A stretch of DNA of 21,459 nucleotides from CAZVWW01 sp964631265 (GTDB taxonomy: Bacteria; Thermotogota; Thermotogae; MWEM01), in contig CAZVWW010000030.1 in NCBI GenBank assembly GCA_964631265.1, forward strand, positions 1-21,459, read 5' to 3'. The notes below the pieces were generated by a model, which saw only the letters and a program-made list of their open reading frames with translations, searched no databases and was not told where the DNA came from. Position numbers and translations under genes: made by a program. Positions within the stretch are counted from its first letter, which is position 1. Every line of letters begins with the position of its first letter. Of this stretch, positions 15,006 through 21,459 are shown in pieces.

Positions 15006-16073
15006 TTGGAAAAAGTCAGGATCGTTGAATGCACGGACTATGATAATGTCGCAGAAACGCTCATACCGGTATTAAAGGGATACAGCCATCTCTTTAATGA
15101 AGGGGACAAGGTCCTCGTAAAACCGAATCTGTTAACCACCAGAGATATCGAGAGAGCAGTCACAACCCATCCGGCAACGCTCGACGTCGTTCTCGGGTTT
15201 CTAAAGGAACTGGGTACCAATCCATACGTCGGAGACAGCCCGGCAGACGGGAAAGGCTACAACGTTGCCGCCAAGACGGGTTTGATTGACATCTGTGAGA
15301 AACATGATGTGGAATTTGTGGAGTTCGAAACGCCTGTGGCCGTTGAACATAATGGGGAGTATGATTTCAACATTGCCGCCGAGGTCCTGAATGCGGACAA
15401 AATCGTCAATCTTGCCAAACTGAAGACCCATTCTCTGACCTTCCTGACCCTTGCCGTCAAGAACAACTACGGCTGTGTCCCGGGTAAAGAGAAGGGCAAG
15501 TGGCATTTTAAGGCCTTGAAAAACTCGAGGTTTGCACAACTCCTGGTGGAGATCTGTGATGTGGTCAATCCAACCTTGAACATTGTGGATGGTATTGTCG
15601 GGCATGAGGGAAACGGCCCTTCAAACGGCACGCCCAAGAGACTCGGTGTCATCTTCACAGGGGAAAACCCCTTCGCCGTTGATGATGCGATTCTGAAGAG
15701 TCTTTCCATCCCCCGGAGGCGATATCAGATCCTTATGCAGGCCCGGAGAAAGCATCTCATCCCCGAATATGAGATCGAAGGCTCCTGGAAGGGCACAATG
15801 ACCCTGCCGCAAACGGCCAAAGTCTTCTCAGGGCTCGACATCATTAACAGGAGTTTCAACTTCTTCAAGAAAATTCCAGCGATTAACACCGAAAAATGCA
15901 TCGCCTGCAAACGTTGTGAAAGGGCCTGCCCGGCAGGTGCCATCACGATCGATGACTACAGCATCGACTACAAAAAATGCATCAGATGCTATGTCTGCCA
16001 CGAGATCTGCCCGGAGGATGCCATCAATCTGAAAAGCCGTTTCACGCCAGAATCACGTAAAAAAAGACCGTGA
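15006..16073 (+). CDS. DUF362 domain protein with C-terminal 2[4Fe-4S] ferredoxin domain
   Basis: The protein is about 355 residues. The DUF362 part covers about 1-280: VLVKPNLLTTRD at 36-47, THPATLDVVLGFL, YVGDSPADGKG at 74-84, KLKTHSLTFLTLAVKNNYG at 138-156 and NIVDGIVGHEGNGPSNG. The C-terminus has two classical cluster motifs: Cys298/301/304/308 (CIACKRCERACP) and Cys325/328/331/335 (CIRCYVCHEICP). Such proteins are thought to be iron-sulfur redox proteins, but no substrate is established. TTG 15006, ten bases after GGGG, is preferred over TTG 14997, which is too close to it. The last 32 bases overlap the convergent hemolysin III gene. Confidence 0.9.
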   Translation: MEKVRIVECTDYDNVAETLIPVLKGYSHLFNEGDKVLVKPNLLTTRDIERAVTTHPATLDVVLGFLKELGTNPYVGDSPADGKGYNVAAKTGLIDICEKHDVEFVEFETPVAVEHNGEYDFNIAAEVLNADKIVNLAKLKTHSLTFLTLAVKNNYGCVPGKEKGKWHFKALKNSRFAQLLVEICDVVNPTLNIVDGIVGHEGNGPSNGTPKRLGVIFTGENPFAVDDAILKSLSIPRRRYQILMQARRKHLIPEYEIEGSWKGTMTLPQTAKVFSGLDIINRSFNFFKKIPAINTEKCIACKRCERACPAGAITIDDYSIDYKKCIRCYVCHEICPEDAINLKSRFTPESRKKRP

Positions 16074-16695
16074 TAAAGTGGCACACACTCCCGCCGAGGA
16101 CGAAGAAATGCCATATGGCATGGTTATAAGGAATCCTTCTAATGATATAAAACGGGGTGCCGAGCGTGTAGAGTACCCCGCCCATCACCAGCCAGAAAAG
16201 CCCGCCGGATGAAAGCGTCTGTGAGAGAGGTCCGATGGCAAAGACAATCAACCACCCCATAAAAATGTAGAGCAGTGTCGAGAAGATCACGAATTTCCGG
16301 ACGAAGAATATCTTATAGACAATACCGGCCAGTGTCAGCGTCCAGATAATACCAAAGATAGTCCATCCCACCGGCCCCCGGAGATTAACCAGGGTGAACG
16401 GGGTGTACGTGCCGGCGATGAGAATGAATATCGCCGAATGGTCGATAATCTCAAACACGTCTTTGGCCTTCCCCTCTTTAAAACCGTGATAAAGCGTCGA
16501 GGCCAAAAACAGGACAACCAGGCTGACCCCGAAGATAACCCCTCCGACTATCTTCCACTGGTCCCCCGTTCCGCCGGCGTAAACAGAGATAAGCACCAGA
16601 GCCGCCACTGCAAAAGCCGCACCGGCCCCGTGTGAGATACTGTTCCAAAGCTCTTCTTTTCTCGTGAACCCCTTTTTATTGTCTATTCTGATCAC
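16042..16695 (-). CDS. Hemolysin III/PAQR-type membrane protein (YqfA/TrhA-like)
   Basis: This membrane protein is about 217 residues with seven expected membrane segments. KEELWNSISHGAGAAF near 14-29 with His22, STLYHGFKEG with His70, EIIDHSAIFILIAGTYTPF with Asp85/His86, and NHAIWHFF with His192/His196 are the PAQR/hemolysin III signatures; the His and Asp residues form a predicted metal site. The open frame extends to an ATG at 16761, but a TATAAT lies inside that extension (16720-16715 on the minus strand), so the message probably begins near 16708. The GTG at 16695 is the first plausible start after it. Its ribosome site is poor: GGGGA abuts the GTG. The function is uncertain; bacterial relatives have been linked to membrane energetics, and true hemolysis is doubtful. 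Confidence 0.87.
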   Translation of the reverse strand: MIRIDNKKGFTRKEELWNSISHGAGAAFAVAALVLISVYAGGTGDQWKIVGGVIFGVSLVVLFLASTLYHGFKEGKAKDVFEIIDHSAIFILIAGTYTPFTLVNLRGPVGWTIFGIIWTLTLAGIVYKIFFVRKFVIFSTLLYIFMGWLIVFAIGPLSQTLSSGGLFWLVMGGVLYTLGTPFYIIRRIPYNHAIWHFFVLGGSVCHFITVFFYVILA

Positions 16696-16714
16696 TCCCC
16701 GTTTCTTTTCATCG

Positions 16715-16720
16715 ATTATA
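16715..16720 (-). promoter_or_regulatory. -10 element for the hemolysin III-type gene
   Basis: A TATAAT on the minus strand lies 19 bases before the chosen GTG. No clear -35 is seen at 16-18 bases. Its position inside the longest open frame argues against the upstream ATG at 16761. Confidence 0.4.
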
Positions 16721-16834
16721 ACAGAATCAACAGGATCTTGCCGAAAGCAACCGTGAAACAATGATAGTAAAACTGTTCCTTACATTTAATACTCCCGACG
16801 ATTTCTGTTTTTATTCTTGTAGCCAAAAAGGGGG

Positions 16835-16840
16835 TATAAT
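16835..16840 (+). promoter_or_regulatory. -10 element for the ankyrin-repeat gene
   Basis: GGGGTATAATAC contains a perfect -10 hexamer 76 bases before the ATG. The -35 region is weak (TATTCT at 17 bases). The remainder of the gap between this gene and the divergent hemolysin III gene shows no other feature. Confidence 0.4.
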
Positions 16841-16916
16841 ACAATATTCTTTTTTTCATCGCTGATAAAGAACGTAATAAAACACATTATGATGAAAAAA
16901 ACAGGGAGGGATTAGC

Positions 16917-18482
16917 ATGAAACGAATCATTATGATTGTATCTTTGGTGCTTTTTTTTATTGCAACGATTATGGGCAGTGTTCTGCTCGAGACAATGCGA
17001 AAGGATCTTGAGGGGGTCAAGGCTGCTGTCCAGAGGGGGGACGATATCAACGAAGCCGATCCCGATTACGGCTCTCCTCTGGTATTTGCTCTTGAGAAAG
17101 GCGTCTATGATCCGGCAGGTTACAGGGGTATCGCTGAGTATCTAATCAACCAGGGGGCGGACCTCAACATACAAAACAAAGAGGGATTCTCTGCGTTACA
17201 TTACGCTGTCAGGATGAAAGACCTTGAACTTGTTAAGATGCTGGTTGAAAATGGAGCTGAGATCAATAGTTACCCGGATGAAACAAAATTCTACAAAGGA
17301 GACACTCCTTTGATAACAGCTTGCAAGTTGCCCTATTCGGAGGAACAGATGGCCATTGTCAAATACCTGGTTGAAAACGGGGCTTTTGTTGATCAGAATG
17401 AGTATGATAATCGAACCGCCCTAACCAATGCGCTCTTCAACAAGAACAACGAGACAATCCTGTATCTCCTGGAACTGGGGGCAGACCCCAACAACACCAT
17501 CCTCGGGGGGCGGACACCTCTTTATATCGCCATCTCCAAGGAGTTCCCCGAAGAAATCATCAAGGCACTTGTTGACAGCGGAGCAGATGTGAATCAGGTC
17601 TATTCTCATTATACCCCGTTGAGCATCGCCGCACAAAAAAGACGCCTCGATATTATGCCATTTCTTATCGAAAGAGGGGCGGATTATCATTACAAGGATG
17701 CTTCCGGAAATTCGCTCTTGCACAAGGCTGCTTCGATGAACTCACAGAAGGTGTTGAACTTCTTCATCGACAAGGGGCTTGATGTGAACGTCAAAAACGA
17801 GAACGGTGAGACACCTCTCCATAGAAGCGCAGAAAAGGGTTATGACAGGAATGTGGTGATTCTGATCCAAGCCGGTGCCGATTTGCAGGCTAAGGATCAT
17901 CAGGGTTACGAACCGCTTCATATCCATCTCTTCACCCAGAAAGGTAATCTAGAATGGATCAACTATCTGCTTTCAAAAGGAATCGATGTCAATTCAAACA
18001 ACAACGAATATAAGATGGCACCGATCCACATCGCAACCTCTTCGGGAGAATTGGAGATCGTCAAATTTCTCGTCGGGAAAGGGGCTGATGTGAATCTGAG
18101 AGCTTCCAACGAAAATACACCCATGCACACAGCCGCTATCAGCCAGACTGTTGATGGTGAGCTTATCGCTTTTCTCATCTCAAAAGGAGCCAATATAGAT
18201 GTTGAGGATCTTGAAGGCAAAACACCGCTCTTCGTTGCTTTCGATAGAGGAAACACCGACATGATGCAAGCCCTCCTGGAAAACGGGGCTGATGTCAATC
18301 ACAGAGACGCGGAAGGAAAAACGCTCGTTCATTATGCCGCCGGGGACAAATGGGACGGTATTGAGTTGATTGAATTTCTGTATCAGAACGGAGCCGATGT
18401 CAAAATCAAAGACAACGCTGAACATATCCCGGCTCATTATGCGGCAAGTGATGAAATCAGCAACTATCTCTCATCGTTGTAA
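16917..18482 (+). CDS. Membrane-anchored or secreted ankyrin-repeat protein
   Basis: This is a 521-residue protein. The N-terminus has two basic residues and a hydrophobic segment at about 4-24 (IIMIVSLVLFFIATIMGSVL), acting as a signal peptide or membrane anchor; no lipobox Cys is seen. The rest is ankyrin solenoid from about residue 30 to the end: some 13 full repeats of about 33 residues with the 'TPLH.AA ... L...GADVN....G' pattern and partial caps at both ends. Several repeats carry inserts, for example around YPDETKFYKG and TQKGNLEWINYL. Ankyrin arrays bind other proteins; the partner is unknown. If it crosses the membrane, the array is in the periplasm or outside. GGGAGG lies well placed before the ATG. 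A terminator follows directly, so it is a single-gene unit. Confidence 0.92.
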   Translation: MKRIIMIVSLVLFFIATIMGSVLLETMRKDLEGVKAAVQRGDDINEADPDYGSPLVFALEKGVYDPAGYRGIAEYLINQGADLNIQNKEGFSALHYAVRMKDLELVKMLVENGAEINSYPDETKFYKGDTPLITACKLPYSEEQMAIVKYLVENGAFVDQNEYDNRTALTNALFNKNNETILYLLELGADPNNTILGGRTPLYIAISKEFPEEIIKALVDSGADVNQVYSHYTPLSIAAQKRRLDIMPFLIERGADYHYKDASGNSLLHKAASMNSQKVLNFFIDKGLDVNVKNENGETPLHRSAEKGYDRNVVILIQAGADLQAKDHQGYEPLHIHLFTQKGNLEWINYLLSKGIDVNSNNNEYKMAPIHIATSSGELEIVKFLVGKGADVNLRASNENTPMHTAAISQTVDGELIAFLISKGANIDVEDLEGKTPLFVAFDRGNTDMMQALLENGADVNHRDAEGKTLVHYAAGDKWDGIELIEFLYQNGADVKIKDNAEHIPAHYAASDEISNYLSSL

Positions 18483-18510
18483 TTCCCCCTGACTCTCTTC
18501 CGGTAACAGA

Positions 18511-18546
18511 AAACCCCCGTCAATTCCTCGTTGACGGGGGTTTTTT
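18511..18546. terminator. Bidirectional rho-independent terminator
   Basis: The stem CCCCCGTCAA 18514-18523 / TTGACGGGGG 18531-18540 has a seven-base loop, flanked by AAA on the left and TTTTTT on the right. It follows the ankyrin gene and faces the end of the convergent chemoreceptor gene (stop at 18580). Its + strand form is the stronger of the two. Confidence 0.92.
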
Positions 18547-18579
18547 AACTATCGTTAAACTTGTATCAGAATGAAACGA

Positions 18580-20544
18580 TTAAAAATCAGCCCCGTCATC
18601 CTCAAGCGGAATAACATCCTCCGGCGAGGCAACGTGGGTCTGTTTGTCAGTTCTGGCCATCTTATTCCCCGAAGACCTTTTGCGCTGTGAAGAATTCCCC
18701 GAGCTGAGCCCTTTTCTCTGTGTCGCTTTGTGCGAAGTGCCTCCAGAGCTACCACCGCCGTGATAGGAGTCTGTTGTTTCATTTGCCGGAATCCCGGTTA
18801 TCATCTCATTCAACCTTGAGACAATCTCGTTGAGGCTCTCCGCCTGGGCACTCATTTCCTCAGACGAGCTGGCCGTCTCCTCGGCATTGGCCGCATTCTG
18901 CTGGGTGACCTGCTCCATCTGGCTGACAGCCTGGTTAATCTGGCCAATCCCCTGTGTCTGCTCTTTACTGGCGGAATTGATCTCATCGATCAGCCGGCTT
19001 AATTCATCGGATTGCGTATTGATCTCAGCCAGAGCCTCTTGAACTCTCTGGGCCACCTTGACCCCTGATTCGGAGAGCTGCACATTCTTCTCAATGATCT
19101 CTGTTGTATCCTGAGCCGCCTTGGCACTCCTCTGAGCCAGATTCCGGACCTCTTCAGCGACCACTGCAAAGCCTGCCCCGGCCTCTCCGGCTCTTGCAGC
19201 CTCAACAGCTGCATTCAAAGAGAGGATGTTCGTCTGGAAGGCGATGTCGTCGATGACCTTGATGATCTTGGAGAGCTCCCCGCTCGAATCCTTAATCTGT
19301 GTCATCGAATTCATCATTTCCTTCATCTCGTTACTGCCCTTACTCGAAGCCTTCGAGGCCTGCTCTGAGATCTCGGAAGCCTTTGAGGTGTTGTCGGAAG
19401 TCTGCTGGAGCATTGAATTGGATTCATCCAGCGTTGCCGATGTCTCTTCAAGTGACGAGGCTTGTTCCGAGCTTCCTTCGGCCAACTGCTGGCTGGCCCC
19501 TGAGAGCTGTTCCGAGGCGGATGCGACCTGATCGGCCCCGTCCTTCAGATTGTTGTTGATCCGGGTGAGCGGACCAACGGTGCTTCTGACGATCAGTACC
19601 GAGACCAAAACACCGACGAGTACGCCGATTACCGACAACACAAGAACCAGTATTATCGTGCTGTTCTGGGTAGCCTCCATCTCTGACATCTGATCGGCAC
19701 TTAACTGCTCGATGGTGTTCAGAACGTCTTCCCCGACAGCATCCAGCTCATCAAAGAGGTCAACCCCTTTCTGGTAGGCCTCAGTATTTCTCTCAAAGGC
19801 CTGCTGGTATTCCCGGCCGTTGTTCTCCACGTTGGAATACAGGTCCCGGTCGGATTGGAGCTGAAGACTGGCTTTCGCCTCGGAAACCTTATTGAAGATA
19901 TCCTCCATATGATCCGCCATCTCTCTGATGTAGACGTCCTCATGAGTGAGCTGGAAGTCCTTTTCGATCCTTCTGGCGATAAGCGCGAGTTCCTTCAATG
20001 CATTGGCATCCTGCACCTTCTGGTATTCTTTTTCAATCGCAGCGGCATTGGCCTGATTTTCAATGGCATTTAACAAATCCTTCTCCTGTTTAGTGGCCAT
20101 CTGCTCAGCCAGCTGCACAAATTCATCGGCCTCGTCCTCCATTGTCTGCCGGGTTGGAGCAATGGCGTTGTTGTAATTCTCCGCATAATCGTTGAACTTG
20201 GATTCATAATCCTGGAAGAGCCTTTTCACCTGATCGATCCGGTTCCGGTCAACGGTGTCGTTGAGCTTTTCCTTGGTCTCGTCCAGCAGATTATAGGTAT
20301 CCTGCAATGTTCTGTCAACCGCTTTCTTGGCGTTCGTGTCTTTGCTGTTTTGATAATCCAATCGGTTTATTTTGGCCCTTAAAGCAAGTTGAACGATATC
20401 CTTCGCATCGGCTGCCGTGTCGACTTTCTGCTGTGAATTCGTTATACCGTTCCAGGACATAAATCCCACCACGCCGATAATCGCAATAAGCAGGATGAAG
20501 CCCAGCCATATCTTTGTTGATAATTTTATCTTTATTCCAAACAT
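18580..20544 (-). CDS. Methyl-accepting chemotaxis protein with HBM-like helical sensor
   Basis: This is a 654-residue chemoreceptor. Membrane helices lie at about 12-30 and 297-319. The roughly 265-residue region between them is all helical. LALRAKINRLDYQNSKD near 53 and LALIARRIEKDFQLTHEDVY near 186-205 resemble the two helical bundles of the HBM (helical bimodular) domain, whose characterised members bind organic acids. The ligand here is unknown. The signalling domain (about 335-582) has its tip at IDDIAFQTNILSLNAAVEAA, and the Glu367-Glu556 distance is 189 residues, as in Tsr. No full HAMP lies between helix 2 and the signalling helices. A Ser/Gly/Lys linker leads to the tail PEDVIPLEDDGADF, shared with the receptor at 8023-10050. 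It starts five bases after the cheW stop. Confidence 0.95.
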   Translation of the reverse strand: MFGIKIKLSTKIWLGFILLIAIIGVVGFMSWNGITNSQQKVDTAADAKDIVQLALRAKINRLDYQNSKDTNAKKAVDRTLQDTYNLLDETKEKLNDTVDRNRIDQVKRLFQDYESKFNDYAENYNNAIAPTRQTMEDEADEFVQLAEQMATKQEKDLLNAIENQANAAAIEKEYQKVQDANALKELALIARRIEKDFQLTHEDVYIREMADHMEDIFNKVSEAKASLQLQSDRDLYSNVENNGREYQQAFERNTEAYQKGVDLFDELDAVGEDVLNTIEQLSADQMSEMEATQNSTIILVLVLSVIGVLVGVLVSVLIVRSTVGPLTRINNNLKDGADQVASASEQLSGASQQLAEGSSEQASSLEETSATLDESNSMLQQTSDNTSKASEISEQASKASSKGSNEMKEMMNSMTQIKDSSGELSKIIKVIDDIAFQTNILSLNAAVEAARAGEAGAGFAVVAEEVRNLAQRSAKAAQDTTEIIEKNVQLSESGVKVAQRVQEALAEINTQSDELSRLIDEINSASKEQTQGIGQINQAVSQMEQVTQQNAANAEETASSSEEMSAQAESLNEIVSRLNEMITGIPANETTDSYHGGGSSGGTSHKATQRKGLSSGNSSQRKRSSGNKMARTDKQTHVASPEDVIPLEDDGADF

Positions 20545-20549
20545 TCAGA

Positions 20550-21026
20550 TCACTCCTTCGTCTCTTCTGCTATGAAATCCATCTCTTTTTCCGTCAGGAC
20601 CTTCTCGATGTCGAGAAGCATGATGACCTTTTCGTTCTGCTTCCCCATCCCCACAATGAAATCGCTGTCAACGTCCAGTCCGTATCTCGGAGGCGGTTCA
20701 ATCATATTATCTTCAAGTTTGATGACCTCCGAAACCGAATCGACAACGATCCCCATCTGCCGTTTCTTGCCACCGATATTAACCTCCAAAACAACGAATA
20801 CCGTTCTGTCCGTGTATTCCTTTTCCTCCAGGTTGAACTTCAACCTCAGATCCATCAACGGGATGATCTTCCCCCGGAGATTGATGACCCCTTTGATAAA
20901 CCGGGGCATCCTCGGAATCTCGTTGATAACGGTCTTTCCAATAATCTCCTGCACTTTAAGGACAGGGATTCCGTAAATCTCTTTACCAAGCCGCAGTGTT
21001 AAATAAATTCCAGCTTCCGCTTCCAT
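20550..21026 (-). CDS. cheW: CheW-type chemotaxis coupling protein (copy 2)
   Basis: This is a 158-residue CheW domain protein coupling receptors to CheA. LGKEIYGIPVLKVQEIIG, GVINLRGKIIPLMDLRLKFN and VVDSVSEVIKLEDNMIEPPP match copy 1 almost residue for residue. The open frame runs upstream to 21080, but GGAGGTG immediately before ATG 21026 and the shared N-terminus MEAEAGIYLT fix the start there. The HBM-type receptor gene follows within six bases, so its ribosome site lies in the end of this gene. Having one CheW per receptor cassette suggests dosage matching or a preference of each CheW for its receptors (inference). Confidence 0.95.
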   Translation of the reverse strand: MEAEAGIYLTLRLGKEIYGIPVLKVQEIIGKTVINEIPRMPRFIKGVINLRGKIIPLMDLRLKFNLEEKEYTDRTVFVVLEVNIGGKKRQMGIVVDSVSEVIKLEDNMIEPPPRYGLDVDSDFIVGMGKQNEKVIMLLDIEKVLTEKEMDFIAEETKE

Positions 21027-21373
21027 CCGGCCACCTCCAAGACTGTCTTTGCTTCTGTTTGTTAAGAGGACTATAAACACCCGAAACGCCTGTAACGCTC
21101 ACGGATTAACGCTTATACCCTCAATTCATAAGTTAGACATATACTATCGCTTTCGCTTTTATTTTTTGTATAGTCATCCACCTGTTAAAAAATATTATAT
21201 CGTATAATGCCACAAAAATCCAAACGATATAACAACCATGAAGTTTCATTATTGTAAATTTATTTATAACTAATGCTTATTACATTTTTCCAAATAAAAC
21301 AATGCCTCCATTGACAAATGATAAGAAACCGACTATAATAACAAAGCATCTTAATATAGTCGGAGATGAAACC
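21027..21373. other. AT-rich divergent intergenic region (cheW copy 2 / AAA ATPase)
   Basis: This 347-base AT-rich gap separates divergent genes. For the minus strand, TATAAT at 21199-21194 with TTGGAT at 21223-21218 (18-base spacing) is a possible promoter for cheW copy 2. It is overlapped by a perfect 9-bp dyad, TTATATCGT 21195-21203 / ACGATATAA 21224-21232. For the plus strand there is a consensus promoter at 21311-21339. I see no open frame, tRNA or known RNA in between. Confidence 0.6.
21311..21361 (+). promoter_or_regulatory. Perfect sigma-70 consensus promoter with overlapping dyad
   Basis: TTGACA 21311-21316, a 17-base spacer and TATAAT 21334-21339 match the consensus at all 12 positions. 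A dyad GACTATAATAA 21331-21341 / TTAATATAGTC 21351-21361 (11-bp arms, one mismatch, nine-base spacer) covers the -10 and the expected start site near 21346. It is a good candidate operator for repression. Confidence 0.75.
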
Positions 21374-21459
21374 TTGTATATAGAACGAACCATTGAAACT
21401 GCTCTGAAAGAAGCGTTAAATGATTTCCCCGTCATCTTACTGACCGGACCACGACAAGT
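21374..21459 (+). CDS. AAA_14/DUF4143-type ATPase, N-terminal fragment
   Basis: Twenty-eight codons are visible before the window ends. The text LYIERTIETALKEALNDFP followed by VILLTGPRQ is the typical opening of AAA_14/DUF4143 ATPases, where a helix precedes the P-loop (GPRQvGKT). The P-loop itself is cut off. The start is TTG 21374, with GGAG eight bases upstream; a nearby ATG at 21368 is out of frame and soon meets a stop. The function of this common family is unknown. The consensus promoter and dyad just upstream suggest that it is tightly controlled. Confidence 0.7.
   Translation, partial: MYIERTIETALKEALNDFPVILLTGPRQ

Noticed and set aside
14930..15034. N-terminal extension of the duplicated membrane protein back to 15034.
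   Set aside because: The extension overlaps the divergent DUF362 start region and has no ribosome site, whereas ATG 14929 follows a G-rich site and begins the first membrane segment.
8023..20544. Recent duplication or gene conversion among the three receptor genes.
   Set aside because: Protein tips are nearly identical, but many synonymous positions differ between the three genes, so the similarity is better explained by old duplication and purifying selection.
20514..21002. Open frame of 162 codons on the plus strand opposite the second cheW.
   Set aside because: It mirrors a highly conserved CheW gene; similar mirror frames appear opposite the first cheW, as expected from codon bias.
21374..21459. 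A defence system at the right edge of the window.
   Set aside because: Only the first 28 codons of an ATPase are visible, no partner genes can be seen, and AAA_14/DUF4143 proteins alone do not indicate defence.

Overview
The window (21.5 kb, moderate GC, strong AGGAG-type ribosome sites, frequent GTG/TTG starts) comes from a motile, chemotactic bacterium living on carbohydrates. Membrane chemoreceptors with dedicated CheW proteins, an ABC sugar operon with no ATPase gene of its own and a lipoprotein with a loose lipobox would suit a free-living spirochaete. Clostridia-like Firmicutes or deltaproteobacteria remain possible, and nothing here fixes the phylum.

Region 1 (1-6144, + strand) is a compact sugar-catabolic operon: the end of a solute-binding protein, a stem-loop, two MalF/MalG-type permeases, a SorC-family regulator, a PfkB-family kinase, an FGGY-family kinase and a class II ketose-bisphosphate aldolase. 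Most gene junctions overlap. The simplest reading is import of a sugar or polyol, two phosphorylations and aldol cleavage to triose phosphates, with the regulator sensing a phosphorylated intermediate. The substrate cannot be read from the sequence. A 66-bp palindrome (6184-6249), resembling REP/RAYT-type repeats, closes the region.

Region 2 (6258-7301, - strand) is a P1-family (DmpA-like, S58) self-cleaving aminopeptidase.

Region 3 (7530-11947, + strand) is a chemotaxis cassette, cheW-mcp-mcp, ending in a bidirectional terminator. The first receptor has a dCache-like sensor. The second carries two consecutive copies of the zinc-binding CZB signature between its membrane helices, which is the most unusual feature of the window.

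Region 4 (11965-14929, - strand) holds a small lipoprotein, a DUF3307 membrane protein coupled to a SatD-family protein that looks leaderless, and a multi-pass membrane protein with a clear internal duplication.

Region 5 (15006-18546) holds a DUF362 protein with a 2[4Fe-4S] ferredoxin end, a hemolysin III/PAQR-like membrane protein overlapping it tail to tail, and a membrane-anchored ankyrin-repeat protein followed by a terminator.

Region 6 (18580-21026, - strand) is a second chemotaxis pair, cheW-mcp, paralogous to region 3 and inverted relative to it; its receptor has an HBM-like helical sensor. All three receptors have Tsr-like (36-heptad class) signalling domains and no full HAMP domain. 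The window ends in the start of an AAA_14/DUF4143-type ATPase behind a perfect consensus sigma-70 promoter overlapped by a dyad.
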